Source: Lewinellaceae bacterium (GTDB lineage Bacteria > Bacteroidota > Bacteroidia > Chitinophagales > Saprospiraceae). Taken from it: a DNA stretch of 64,000 nt. The stretch lies in contig JACJYG010000009.1 in NCBI GenBank assembly GCA_020636215.1, positions 310,001 through 374,000 of the forward strand. Direction: 5' to 3'. Made by a program: the position numbers and the translations under genes. Under the pieces are notes generated by a model, which was not told where the DNA came from, made no database searches, and saw only the letters and a program-made list of their open reading frames with translations. This document shows, in pieces, positions 25,396-35,251 of the stretch. Numbering within the stretch: the first letter of the stretch is position 1; each line of letters starts with the position of its first letter.

Positions 25396-27668
25396 AATGT
25401 TTCCTCTTCCTGTAATTGAAATTGAATAGCGGAACAGGGGCACTCTTGCGCACAGATTCCGCAGCCTTTACAATAGTCATAATCGATCCGTATCCTTCCG
25501 CTTTCATCGACGAAAATGGCGGCATCCGGGCAGAAGTTGAAACAGTTGCCGCAGTTGAAACAGTCGCCGCAGTGCAAACAGCGGCCCCCTTCCTCTACCA
25601 GTTCGTGTTCTTCCAGCCCTGCCGATACTTCTGTGAAGTCATTGAACAGGTTCCGGTTGTATTTAAACTCCGACCGATGCCGGGCAGAAGGCAAGAAATA
25701 AGTATAATTAATATCCTCCGGCAGTACGACCTCCGGCAGGGTTTCGTCGTGATGGTAAGGTATTCCGCGCAGGAAAGCATCGACTTCTTCCGCAACTTTA
25801 TTGCCGCTGCCGATCGCTTCGGCCACCGTCCCCCCCCAAGCCATGTCACCGGCACAGAATACAGGGACATTTCCCTTGTAAATCACCTTGCCTTGCTGTG
25901 GTTCCACCTTCTGGCCATGGAAGACAAAATCATCAAACTCCTGCCCAATGGCAGCGATCACTTTATCTACTACCACATCCCTTTCCGAACCTGCAATGGG
26001 TACAGGCCGCCTGCGGCCGGAATCATCCTGGGGCCCCAGGCGCATATCCTGCAAACGCATCGTGATTAGTCCCTCCTTCGTCAAGTTGACGGCTATCGGA
26101 GCCGACAGGAACTCCATTTGTACGCCTTCTGCCATAGCTTCTTCTACTTCCTGAGCGATGGCCGGCATTTCGGTGATCGTACGGCGGTAATAAATTGTCG
26201 GAATGGCGCCGAGCCGCAGAGCAGTACGGGCCAGGTCGATGGCCGTATTCCCTCCTCCAATGATCGCGATCTCGTCGCCTTTTTTAATCCCATCCTTCTC
26301 TCCATGCAACTTAAAGTTGCGCAGGAAGGTGATTCCTTCGGCAAATAAGTGCTCGTTTTCTAAACCAAGAGCTAAACCAATATGGGAGCCGACAGCCGTG
26401 ATCACAGCATTGAAACCTTTAGTAGCCAGTTCTTCCACCGTCACCCGGTGGCTTGTCTGTATTTCTACCCCTTCTTTCAGGATAGCGGCAATTTCCTCGT
26501 CCAGTACTTCGTCTGGCAGGCGGAATTTCGGGATCCCTGCACGCATCATGCCGCCAGCCAGAGGCAGCGCTTCAAAAACCGTAACAGGATATCCTTTCCG
26601 GCGCAGGCGCAGAGCCGCTGTCAGGCCGGCGGGGCCGGAACCAATTACCGCAATTCGTTCCTTGTAACGGATAGGGCTGGGCTTCAGGGGGCGCTGTCGG
26701 AGTCGGTCGCCAAGGAAACGCTCCATTGCGCCCACATTCAAGCCTTCATCCAGTTGGTTCCGATTGCAGTTCTGTTCGCAGAAGTGGGGGCAAACCCGGC
26801 CGCAAATACCGGGGAAAGGGTTGTGCCGGGCGATCACTTCAAAGGCCTCGTCAAATTTCTTCTCCGCGGTTAGCCGAACAAAGGCACGCACATCTGTCCC
26901 GGCGGGGCAGTTGGCGTTACATGGTGGTGTTTTGCTGACGTAGGAAGGCGTCATCAGCCGCCAGTTGCCGGTTTTATTGCTGGACATAGGGACGTTCCAG
27001 AAGGGCGCCTGGAAAGCATCTGAATGCACTCCTGCCGACTGGGCCAGGATTTCCTCAGGGACCACCTCCATTTCTGCATCTCTGGCATACAGGCATTGAA
27101 CCAGGTATTCATTGCCCTCCTCCAGGCCCTGAACACTTTCAAAGGCCCGGCTGGCCGACTCGGCGTTGGCGTCGGGTTTGATCGGGACGCTCTGCCGAAG
27201 CACCGGCAGGGCCATGTCCAGTTCAGCTTGAAAGATCCGCATGACAGCCCCGATCATGGCGGCATTGATAATGGGAAGAGATTTGGACCCCAGCCCCAGT
27301 TCAAGGGAGATGCGCGTGGCCGGCACGGTATATATCTGGTTGGCCCTGCCTGCAAATGCGGCCGGGCTTTTTTCTGTGTTTACCAGCACGGCGCCATTTT
27401 CCTTTAAGCCCTCAAAAACAGGGACTTGTTCCAGCAGGCTTTCGTCAAAAATGATGATGAGGTGGGGATGGTAAATGTTGCTGCGGTTAAAAATTTCGTT
27501 TTGAGCAACTCTGAGGAAGGCTTGAATGGGTGCTCCTGTTCTTTCAACCCCGAAAGCGGGAAAAGCCTGGACCTTAAAACCGCCCAGCTTGTTGAAAATT
27601 TTGGCCAATATCTCGAAGGCAGTTACCATTCCCTGTCCGCCTCTGGCGTGGCCGCGTATTTCTATCAT
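25392..27668 (-). CDS. fused 2-oxoacid oxidoreductase gamma subunit / GltD-like NAD(P)H oxidoreductase / 2[4Fe-4S] ferredoxin
   Basis: The start at 27668 (MIEIRGHARGGQGMVTA) is the normal gamma-subunit N-terminus. The 758-residue product has three parts. Residues 1 to about 185 are the gamma domain (RGHARGGQGM, FPAFGVERTGAPIQAF). From about 225 it is a glutamate-synthase-small-subunit-like flavoprotein, with cysteines in CNANCPAGTD and CGRVCPHFCEQNC, an FAD site (IAVIGSGPAGLTAALRLRRKG), an NAD(P)H site (IAIIGGGNTAIDLARTALRLGA) and the closing CAGDMAWGG. The last 70 residues carry two [4Fe-4S] clusters (CLHCGDCFNCGNCFNFCP and CKGCGICAQECP). The fusion implies electron exchange between the 2-oxoacid, iron-sulphur centres and NAD(P)H inside one complex with the next two genes. 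Confidence 0.9.
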   Translation of the reverse strand: MIEIRGHARGGQGMVTAFEILAKIFNKLGGFKVQAFPAFGVERTGAPIQAFLRVAQNEIFNRSNIYHPHLIIIFDESLLEQVPVFEGLKENGAVLVNTEKSPAAFAGRANQIYTVPATRISLELGLGSKSLPIINAAMIGAVMRIFQAELDMALPVLRQSVPIKPDANAESASRAFESVQGLEEGNEYLVQCLYARDAEMEVVPEEILAQSAGVHSDAFQAPFWNVPMSSNKTGNWRLMTPSYVSKTPPCNANCPAGTDVRAFVRLTAEKKFDEAFEVIARHNPFPGICGRVCPHFCEQNCNRNQLDEGLNVGAMERFLGDRLRQRPLKPSPIRYKERIAVIGSGPAGLTAALRLRRKGYPVTVFEALPLAGGMMRAGIPKFRLPDEVLDEEIAAILKEGVEIQTSHRVTVEELATKGFNAVITAVGSHIGLALGLENEHLFAEGITFLRNFKLHGEKDGIKKGDEIAIIGGGNTAIDLARTALRLGAIPTIYYRRTITEMPAIAQEVEEAMAEGVQMEFLSAPIAVNLTKEGLITMRLQDMRLGPQDDSGRRRPVPIAGSERDVVVDKVIAAIGQEFDDFVFHGQKVEPQQGKVIYKGNVPVFCAGDMAWGGTVAEAIGSGNKVAEEVDAFLRGIPYHHDETLPEVVLPEDINYTYFLPSARHRSEFKYNRNLFNDFTEVSAGLEEHELVEEGGRCLHCGDCFNCGNCFNFCPDAAIFVDESGRIRIDYDYCKGCGICAQECPCSAIQFQLQEEETL

Positions 27669-27937
27669 TTTCCTGGTTTTTGAATGAACGAAATCGCCAA
27701 TTTCCTTTCTTTTGTTCGTCCTGGTTAGACACTTTAAAATAGGCCTCTTATACTCAAACTGGAATGACAAAAGCTTTGGATACCCCTGATTTTTGTCACC
27801 TTAACCTCCCCTCATTTTTTGGTTTAAATTTCGAAAATTTAACTATTATGAAACATTATTTTTGCATTATCAAAAATATTTACTATTTTATTGGACTATT
27901 ACCAAAAATCACATAACAGTCATCTAAACCGCCCATC

Positions 27938-28426
27938 ATGAGTAAATTCCCATCTGTGACTCAGTACATGACCACTCGCCTGGTCACTTTTCATCCGGAA
28001 ACCTACCTTTGGGAAGCGATCGAAACCATGCTGAAGAAAAAGATTTCCGGCGCACCGGTATTGAATCATCAGGAAGAGCTGGTCGGCATGCTTTCGGAGG
28101 TAGATTGCCTCCGCATTCTGGTGGACGGGCTCTACAACGATGAGCCAAGGCACATGCTAAAGGTTGGAGATTATATGTCGACAAAAGTCAGCACCATCAG
28201 CGCCAGCAAATCCATTTTTGACGCTGCTAATGAATTTATCAGCCATGGTTTCAAGCGCTTGCCAGTCATTGAAAATGGAAAATTGGTGGGCCAGATCAGC
28301 CGGGTAGATGTACTAAAAGCAGTACAGGAAATGAAACCTAAAGCCCGCCATATCCCCGATACCTGGAAAGGGAGAGAGCCGGCGCTACCCAGTTACAAAA
28401 AGACCCGCCATACAGGGAATAGCTAG
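27938..28426 (+). CDS. CBS-domain-pair protein
   Basis: The 162-residue protein is two CBS repeats and a short basic tail: repeat one with VTQYMTTRLVTFHPETYLWEAIETMLKKKISGAPVLN, repeat two with VGDYMSTKVSTISASKSIFDAANEFISHGFKRLPVIENGKLVGQISRVDVLKAV. CBS pairs bind adenine nucleotides and act as energy or redox sensors. It is divergent from the oxidoreductase operon, with 269 bp of AT-rich DNA between them, so it could report adenylate state to that complex; this link is inference. Its stop overlaps that of the adenosine deaminase gene by four bases. Confidence 0.9.
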   Translation: MSKFPSVTQYMTTRLVTFHPETYLWEAIETMLKKKISGAPVLNHQEELVGMLSEVDCLRILVDGLYNDEPRHMLKVGDYMSTKVSTISASKSIFDAANEFISHGFKRLPVIENGKLVGQISRVDVLKAVQEMKPKARHIPDTWKGREPALPSYKKTRHTGNS

Positions 28427-29412
28427 TATTGATAGGCTTTCCTGAGTTTTGCTTTAAGTTTTTCTTTCAACGCCTGTGGAATGAATGCCGCCTCCAGGGC
28501 CATCAGGTTCGTTTGGAGGAAATGGCCTTTTCCCCACCCAAAATGTCGATGCAGTTTCTGATATTCCTCTGTAAGGGTAATATTGGAAAGTGTTCGCCCA
28601 TCGGTGTTAATATTCAGGCTGAGCCCGGAGCGAAACAGTACTTCAGCAGGATGGCTGTCTATATCCTCACAAACACCAGTCTGGACATTGCTTGTGGGGC
28701 AGATTTCCAGGTGAATACCTAGTTCCCGCAATTCCTTTAACAATTCCGGAGCTTCTGCCGACCGGACCCCATGGCCGAGACGATAGGGGCGAAAGTGCTC
28801 CAGGACTTCCCGCACGCTGTCTGCCCCTCTTGCTTCTCCCGCATGGGCTGTGCAAGGTATACCCCGGTTTCGGGCGTATTGAAAAGCTTTAATATGATTA
28901 TCAACCGGATAACCAGCCTCATCGCCGGCAATGTCAAAACCCACCACAACGGGCCCTTTGAAACGTTCGGCAAGGCGGATCGTTTCCAGGCTTTGCGCCT
29001 CGGTAAAATGACGAAGGGTACATAACAGCAACCTGGCTTCGAGGCCAGCCTGTTCCATGCCGCGGCTCAGGGCCGAACAAACGATATCCACGGCCTCTTC
29101 CGGCTTCAGCCCATTCCGGGTGTGCAACAAGGGCGCAAAGCGAATTTCGGCGTAGATGGTGTTTTCCAGGCTGAGTTGCTGAAGCAGGTCCAGTGTCACC
29201 CACTCCAGTTGTTCGGCCGTTTGCATCAGGCGGATACCATGTTCAGCATGAGTGAGGTATTCTGAAAGGTCGCTACATTTTACCGGGGCGATAAAATCCC
29301 GTTGGTAAGCTTCAAAAGAGATATTGGGGTCAATCCGCGATGCAACCGCGAAGCTGAGCGAGCAATCCAGGTGAAGATGCAGTTCCACCTTTGGCAAGGT
29401 CGAAAAATCCAT
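28423..29412 (-). CDS. add: adenosine deaminase
   Basis: The 329-residue amidohydrolase converts adenosine to inosine. Zinc ligands are in ELHLHLD near the N-terminus, the catalytic segment is CTAHAGEARG, and the later histidine is in RLGHGVR. Two motifs differ from the textbook form: LDC in place of LDG after the HLH pair, and NINTDGRTLSN where many members have NTDDP. The second variant resembles the NTDNR type of some actinobacterial enzymes. Substrate could therefore be adenosine or a related aminopurine nucleoside. It shares the terminal bases of the CBS gene, tail to tail. Confidence 0.88.
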   Translation of the reverse strand: MDFSTLPKVELHLHLDCSLSFAVASRIDPNISFEAYQRDFIAPVKCSDLSEYLTHAEHGIRLMQTAEQLEWVTLDLLQQLSLENTIYAEIRFAPLLHTRNGLKPEEAVDIVCSALSRGMEQAGLEARLLLCTLRHFTEAQSLETIRLAERFKGPVVVGFDIAGDEAGYPVDNHIKAFQYARNRGIPCTAHAGEARGADSVREVLEHFRPYRLGHGVRSAEAPELLKELRELGIHLEICPTSNVQTGVCEDIDSHPAEVLFRSGLSLNINTDGRTLSNITLTEEYQKLHRHFGWGKGHFLQTNLMALEAAFIPQALKEKLKAKLRKAYQY

Positions 29413-29483
29413 GTCTGATATTTGAGGCTGGGCCGAAAATCAAAAAGCGCAGGCTGGAAACATAACCCAGCCCTCTTCCACTT

Positions 29484-30575
29484 TTAATCCATTCTTCCCA
29501 GGTGCCTCAACATTTTGGCGTGGTTGTTCAAAGCACCCAAAAAAGTAGGCTGAACGTGGTAAGGCAAACCGAATTTTTCAGCTGTTTCCCGAACGATCTG
29601 AGAAAGGTTTGGATAATGAACGTGGCAGATATTAGGAAACAAATGGTGTTCGATCTGAAAGTTGAGCCCACCAATATACCAGGACATGATGCGGCTCTTA
29701 GGCGCAAAGTTAGCCGTAGTAAGCAGCTGATGCACGGCCCAGCTGTTCTCCAGGTTCCCCTCCCCATCCGGCATTGGATAGGCCGCCTCATCCATAACGT
29801 GAGCAGTCTGAAAAACGGAAGCAGTAATAAATCCAAGAATAAAATGGAAAATCAAAAAGAAGGCCAAGGTCAAATACCAGGGAATATCCAACATGATCAT
29901 AGGAATGACCAGTAAATAACCGTAATAAACCACCTTAGTAATGATCAGTTCGGACATGGCGCGGATAAAGCTAACTCCCTGAGCGGCCAACATGCCATTT
30001 TCATGGTAGCGGATGAGTTGCCGGATATCCTTGGTCGTGATCCACATAATTGTCATGAGGCCATAGAAAAACCAGGCATAAATGTGCTGGAACCTGTGGA
30101 ACCAGTAGCGTTCCTGGTGGGGTGAAAAGCGGAGTATCTTGCCCGCATCAATATCCTCATCCATTCCACTGACATTGGTAAAAGAATGGTGCAGAACATT
30201 GTGCTGGATGCGCCAGTTAAGGGCATTCCCACCAATGAGGTTCATCACATAGCCCAGTATGGTGTTGACCGTTTTATTGCGGGAATAGGCCCCATGATTG
30301 GCGTCGTGCATAACCGAAAAACCAATTCCTGCCGTGGCAATGCCCATTAGCACCCACAATGTAATGATCAACCAGGGATGCGAAACCTGGCCACTGACCA
30401 GAATGCCGTAAGGGACAGCAAAAAAGGTGAAGAGGGCTACCGTTTTGATCACCATTTTACGGTTGGCAAAACGGCTGATGTTGCGCTCCTGGAAGTAATT
30501 ATTGACCTTTTGGCGCAATTCGGCCATAAATTTTCGATGGTCAGCATGGTTGAATTTGATATCTTGAATAGTCAT
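29484..30575 (-). CDS. membrane fatty acid desaturase (acyl-lipid/acyl-CoA, front-end-like histidine boxes)
   Basis: The 363-residue protein has the three histidine boxes of the di-iron membrane desaturases: HDANHG (about residue 90), HNVLHHSFTN (about 125) and QIEHHLFPN (about 310). The QxxHH form of the third box is typical of delta-6/linoleoyl-CoA-type desaturases, but the cytochrome b5 domain of front-end enzymes is absent. Four to six hydrophobic segments separate the boxes. It should introduce double bases into membrane acyl chains, for example for cold adaptation. It has its own TATCTTTG box upstream. Confidence 0.92.
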   Translation of the reverse strand: MTIQDIKFNHADHRKFMAELRQKVNNYFQERNISRFANRKMVIKTVALFTFFAVPYGILVSGQVSHPWLIITLWVLMGIATAGIGFSVMHDANHGAYSRNKTVNTILGYVMNLIGGNALNWRIQHNVLHHSFTNVSGMDEDIDAGKILRFSPHQERYWFHRFQHIYAWFFYGLMTIMWITTKDIRQLIRYHENGMLAAQGVSFIRAMSELIITKVVYYGYLLVIPMIMLDIPWYLTLAFFLIFHFILGFITASVFQTAHVMDEAAYPMPDGEGNLENSWAVHQLLTTANFAPKSRIMSWYIGGLNFQIEHHLFPNICHVHYPNLSQIVRETAEKFGLPYHVQPTFLGALNNHAKMLRHLGRMD

Positions 30576-30603
30576 GTTGCTGAGTAATTAATTCTTAAAA
30601 GAA

Positions 30604-30611
30604 CAAAGATA
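30604..30611 (-). promoter_or_regulatory. candidate -7 promoter box of the desaturase gene (TATCTTTG)
   Basis: TATCTTTG on the minus strand fits TAnnTTTG and lies 28 bp upstream of the ATG at 30575. No matching -33 box at standard spacing is seen. Confidence 0.45.
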
Positions 30612-30678
30612 AAGTGCAAAAGCGTAAATGCTCCGACAGGAGAACATTTAAAAGAGAATATGACACGCAAAAGGCCGC

Positions 30679-33600
30679 TTACCAGGCCGCTTTTACCCTG
30701 TTGAGGAATTGACGGGCGGTCCCTACATCGACATCCTGTATCTCATAGGTATTGCCATCATCCATTTTGAAGATGCGGTCTTTGGCTTTCATATTGGCCA
30801 GTTCCTCCATGAAAGCGGGGTTATTTGAGGTAACGCTAAGGATCCCCTGTTTATAACCAAAGAAATAGAATAACTCGCTGGGGGATTTCAGGTAGATGTA
30901 TACCCGGTCATCATCATTGGTAGGCATCTTAAACTCAACATAACACTCCAGCATTTTGTTGAGCGGTTCTCCATCAATACTCACTACGCCCAATTTCGAC
31001 TCCTTGGAAACGAAGGACTGATAGTCCACATTCCATTTCATGGGCAATTTGCTGAAAAGGAAGGTATAAGGATTCGCCTTTTGAGGAATTTCCAAGATCC
31101 CCAGGCCGAGGCTGGATAGCGCCTCGTCCGTTTCTTTGCCAGGCGTCAACAAGTTGATCAAGGCAGGCCGGAAGAAATCCAGTTCATTCAGATAAATAAT
31201 GGAGGAAGCGTCGAAGCTCATCGACTGAATATCGGTTATCATAATCTTCAGGAGCTTATCCGGCACGTTCATTGTCACCCCGGCCATTAATTCTGCTTCC
31301 ATTTCATATTTTTCTTCCCGGGGGGCCAAAGGAGCGAGGGAAGCAGTATCTGAAACGATCATTTCTTCTTCCGGCTGTTGTACTTCCAGGAATTTTGAGC
31401 GAGCGATCCCGGCGGCATCCACTTTTATATACTGTAAGCCGGAACCGATATTGAAGCGGCCCTGGCCTTCCACTTTCCCATCCCGGTTATAAAAAATGAG
31501 CTGATTGCCGATGGGCGATTTACCCACAACGCGGGCTGAGTCACCGAAGATGAAGTAATCCCTTTCCTTGTTATATTTAAAAATACCTTTGACGGGCAGC
31601 AGGGGCCTGTCTTTCCGCATGAAAAGCGGCATCATAACGCGAGGATAAGCCTCGGCTGTTCCCTTACTGAGGAAAATACCGGTGGCGAGGGGCTCTCCAT
31701 CATAATTTTTGGGCTCGTCAAAACTAATGGCCAAGTCATTTTTATCGGCCTTTGAACTCACAGTGAACCAAAACCGATGCGGAAGTTTTTCGGCATCCAG
31801 GCGGGCAAAACCTTCGAATGACAGGTTTTTGGATTCCGCTTCCAGGCTGATCACCCCCTGGAATTCAGTTCGGTGGTCGATATAGAAATGGTCATCAGGC
31901 TTAACTTCCCCGGTAGCACGGGTTACGGCGCGTTTTTCGCTCCAGGCGCCTTTGCCAACGGGCTGCCCAACAATATTATCGAACTTGATCTCTTGTTCTT
32001 TATCCCCAATGTTATATTCATAAAAGCCGGTGGCCTTGTACACCCGCCTTCCCGAAATGTCAACAGTGGCCCGATTGATCACGTGGTTCTTGTTTAGGGT
32101 GTCCGCCACAATCCTGGCGTTTTCAAGGGTAGCCATAGCCCCGCCGCGGCCAATTTCAATATGGCCGCTATCCGGATAAATAAAAGCATCGGCTGATACG
32201 ATGAACGGGACGCCATCTACTTGCAACTGATCTTCCTTCAGGTCATAGAAAGCATCGCGGCCTTCAAAGAAAAGAGAATCCCGGTCGGGGTGGATAGACA
32301 CAAAACGGCCGGGCTTATTGGGGTCGGATTTAAAGAGGATGTTCTCCTCCGCCATATTCCAGGTGAACTCGTTCATAGAAGTCTTGTACTGAATGGCCGG
32401 CAAGGTCGTTTCCAGGAACTCATCATTGGCTTTAAAGGTAGCCGTTTGTTCGTCAAAATCGACATCACTCTTAACATTGCTTGTTTCCAGGGCGACATCC
32501 TTCAGGTCCTGGGTTTTGATCTTCACTTCAGTCGTATCCGCTACGGAAGAGAAAGAGCCAAAAGAAAAAAGGTGGGATTTTAAGGTGGCTTTTTCCCAAT
32601 CAAAAGTACCGTCTCCTTTCAATCCACCGGGGGTTAGAATAAGCGTGCCTTCCAGGGTATGCCGCCCTTCCTGAAACAGGGCAAAAGGCGCTTCCCTGGA
32701 CCGAATATACATGCTATCCTGATAGGGGCGCCAGTCGATTTTAACGTCAAAGCCCTGGGCGCGGGGTACGTCTTTTTCCCTGTTCTCTTCGAGGTTAAAG
32801 CGCTCGGCGCTGGCCAGCATCTGTTTCGGCATGAAGATAATATCCTCCGAATTGATCACCGCCCCCAGATACTCCACTTTGCCTTTTGACAGCAGTCCTT
32901 TGTTGCTCAGGCTGATCTGCCCATCAAAACTGCCTTTTTTCTGGTAGGCGGGGTAGCCTTCTTCCGGAGTGTCCGTAATGAAACCAAGGGACTCATCTTC
33001 CTGAAGGGATACGCGCTCCCGAAAGGGAGGAAAGATATCCGCTGAAAAGAGGTTCCCGTCAAATTGAACATCCTCCCGGGTATAGAAATCGAGGTGATTG
33101 AAGCTGAAGGGATCTAGCTGGAAATAAAAAGAATCACGGGTATACACCCCATTCTGTGTGCCTTTATAATCGTAAAACACAAAGGAGTTATCCTTGCTCT
33201 GAAGCGAAGGAAACATAGGGATATCTTCCTGTCCGGACTTATTGGACGGCGCATCGATAAGCAGGACGCCGGTCAGGTGCTCAATACGTGAAGCGATCGA
33301 AAGAGCTTCCGGCTGGCCATTGTTAATTTTTCCGGTAGGCACAAAAAGGTCGAAATAGCGGATCGAGTCCAGGTCGACCTGAAAAGGGGTGTATTTAAAA
33401 TGAAAGTCCTTTCCTTCAATAGTCGAGAATCCGGCGAACACCCGGCCGTCAAAATCCATATTACGGTCTTCCAGCATAGTCAGGCGGCTGCCCAGCGGCC
33501 TCATTGCGACCTTTTGTTTTTCACTGAATTCCACAAAATCGACTCCAGAGATATCGATGTTATTATCCCTAAGGTTCATAATAGCGTTGGTGCTATCCGT

Positions 33601-35223
33601 TTCGGATTCCAGGCGGAGCACATCGTAATCGGTCCGGTTGCGGTGGGCATCGGCATAGAGCAAAACCTTATCCTTGATCTCCACGATTTCCTTTTCGGAG
33701 TCGTAGTTAATGAAGCCCCTGGACACCATATCATAGAGCAGGCTTTTAATATTTTCAATGGAGAAGCGAGGATTGAGTTTCTTGGCCACCTCTTCGGCAG
33801 GCAGGAAACGGGTGCCCTCCTGATCGTTCATTACCTTCAGCACAGCAATAGGGTTTACCGAAGCGATATTTTGCAATTGCTGATAATCCTTTTCTGTAAA
33901 GAAGTTGAAGGATTCAAACTGGACCGCGGGCTTGCGCACGATAGGGATCTTTTCCCGTCCGATTGCAATGGAATCCTGGTTGAGGTAGGCGATGATATTA
34001 TCGGCAAATATATTAACCTTGTGCAGAGAGCTGAAGAAGGGGTTGCGGTCGCTGGCCCTATCGCCCCTCGTGAGTGACAATTCCCGATCCGGGATCTCAA
34101 AGCGCATATCTACGGAAGGGTGATAGATAGAATCCTGTCCGAAATATAGAATTCCTTCGACGCCCTGCCCGGAGATGCGTTCTTCTCTGCGGATCGTAAA
34201 CAATTCGGAATAGGCCTTGAACGAGGCCTTGCTATTTTTGTCGACAATATTGATACTCGCTTTAGTGTCTTTGGAGCCAAATCCGTAAACGGTGGTGCCG
34301 TTCAGCCTAAACCCACCGCGATAGGTAATCCCTTCTCCGATATTGTCAATCTCCAAAAGGCTTTCTTTTGATTCGAAGCGGGGAAAAGACCCCTCCGTTG
34401 CGTCATTTTCGGCCACTAATTTATCGCTAAAGGAACCTTCAATTGCGCGGTTGCCAAAAAACAGGGGATAGTGCATTTTAACCCCTTTAGCTTCGTACAG
34501 GCTTTTGATCGCTTCAAATTCATAATCCCCGAGCTCAGCGTACACTTCGGGGCCGAGGCCATGGCGTTCCCAGGTGACGCGCCCTCCTTTGCCTTTCCAG
34601 ATATTTTCTGTAGGCAGAAAGCGCCCTGAAGTCTGATAAATAAAAATTGAATCCTGCCGGCGGTTTGCCATCAGGTCGAGTTTATCGAAGGCCACTACCG
34701 GCAGCCCTTCTTCGAAACTGAATTGGTAGTCGTTGGAAAGGGCATACCAGGAAGTACCTCCTGAATCGGAATAACGCAGGGCCTGCCGTTGAAAAAACAA
34801 CATGGAGAACTGTACGAAATCATTGAACGGCTTGAGGTGGCGGTCATCAATACCGGCCAGGACCTGATCCAGGACCTGATGCCATTCCCGGAAGCGCCGT
34901 TTGGGGTCATCGGTATTTCCGATCATCGACAGCGCATTGAGGTAATTCTCAAAGTAAGGGCTGGCCATCATGCGCTGTTCGAGCATTGCATTGCCCGTTT
35001 TCAGGATTTGATTGGACTCCTCTTCATCAAACATTCCACTGCTAAAAACCTGGGCGAATTCCTTGTAAGCTTCTTCCAAAGCCTGTCGTTTGCTCGCGGT
35101 CATATAAACTTCCAGTTGGCGCAAAAACTCGGCATGGTCATCCGAGAAGCGTTCCAGGCGCTGAGCATTCATTCCACTCCACAGGAGTGTAACAGCAAAA
35201 AGAAGCAAGTAAACCTTTTTCAT
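30679..35223 (-). CDS. giant exported protein of unknown function, 1514 aa
   Basis: The start at 35223 (MKKVYLLLFAVTLLWSGMNAQ) gives a signal peptide; the longer frame upstream overlaps prmA and lacks one. The mature part opens with a helical region of about 150 residues. Many hundreds of residues of beta-strand repeats then follow, with phrases such as FDGQISLSNKGLLSKGKVEYLGA and GTLILTPGGLKGDGTFDWEKATLKS that recall the stacked sheets of LptA/OstA-type or translocation-assembly proteins. A stretch near residues 520-590 looks like a winged helix (RFLPAEEVAKKLNPRFSIENI). It has no T9SS C-terminal domain and no clear outer membrane barrel. It ends the folD-prmA unit 28 bp behind prmA. Confidence 0.85.
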   Translation of the reverse strand: MKKVYLLLFAVTLLWSGMNAQRLERFSDDHAEFLRQLEVYMTASKRQALEEAYKEFAQVFSSGMFDEEESNQILKTGNAMLEQRMMASPYFENYLNALSMIGNTDDPKRRFREWHQVLDQVLAGIDDRHLKPFNDFVQFSMLFFQRQALRYSDSGGTSWYALSNDYQFSFEEGLPVVAFDKLDLMANRRQDSIFIYQTSGRFLPTENIWKGKGGRVTWERHGLGPEVYAELGDYEFEAIKSLYEAKGVKMHYPLFFGNRAIEGSFSDKLVAENDATEGSFPRFESKESLLEIDNIGEGITYRGGFRLNGTTVYGFGSKDTKASINIVDKNSKASFKAYSELFTIRREERISGQGVEGILYFGQDSIYHPSVDMRFEIPDRELSLTRGDRASDRNPFFSSLHKVNIFADNIIAYLNQDSIAIGREKIPIVRKPAVQFESFNFFTEKDYQQLQNIASVNPIAVLKVMNDQEGTRFLPAEEVAKKLNPRFSIENIKSLLYDMVSRGFINYDSEKEIVEIKDKVLLYADAHRNRTDYDVLRLESETDSTNAIMNLRDNNIDISGVDFVEFSEKQKVAMRPLGSRLTMLEDRNMDFDGRVFAGFSTIEGKDFHFKYTPFQVDLDSIRYFDLFVPTGKINNGQPEALSIASRIEHLTGVLLIDAPSNKSGQEDIPMFPSLQSKDNSFVFYDYKGTQNGVYTRDSFYFQLDPFSFNHLDFYTREDVQFDGNLFSADIFPPFRERVSLQEDESLGFITDTPEEGYPAYQKKGSFDGQISLSNKGLLSKGKVEYLGAVINSEDIIFMPKQMLASAERFNLEENREKDVPRAQGFDVKIDWRPYQDSMYIRSREAPFALFQEGRHTLEGTLILTPGGLKGDGTFDWEKATLKSHLFSFGSFSSVADTTEVKIKTQDLKDVALETSNVKSDVDFDEQTATFKANDEFLETTLPAIQYKTSMNEFTWNMAEENILFKSDPNKPGRFVSIHPDRDSLFFEGRDAFYDLKEDQLQVDGVPFIVSADAFIYPDSGHIEIGRGGAMATLENARIVADTLNKNHVINRATVDISGRRVYKATGFYEYNIGDKEQEIKFDNIVGQPVGKGAWSEKRAVTRATGEVKPDDHFYIDHRTEFQGVISLEAESKNLSFEGFARLDAEKLPHRFWFTVSSKADKNDLAISFDEPKNYDGEPLATGIFLSKGTAEAYPRVMMPLFMRKDRPLLPVKGIFKYNKERDYFIFGDSARVVGKSPIGNQLIFYNRDGKVEGQGRFNIGSGLQYIKVDAAGIARSKFLEVQQPEEEMIVSDTASLAPLAPREEKYEMEAELMAGVTMNVPDKLLKIMITDIQSMSFDASSIIYLNELDFFRPALINLLTPGKETDEALSSLGLGILEIPQKANPYTFLFSKLPMKWNVDYQSFVSKESKLGVVSIDGEPLNKMLECYVEFKMPTNDDDRVYIYLKSPSELFYFFGYKQGILSVTSNNPAFMEELANMKAKDRIFKMDDGNTYEIQDVDVGTARQFLNRVKAAW

Positions 35224-35251
35224 GTTGTGATATTGATTTTCAGGATGGGCA

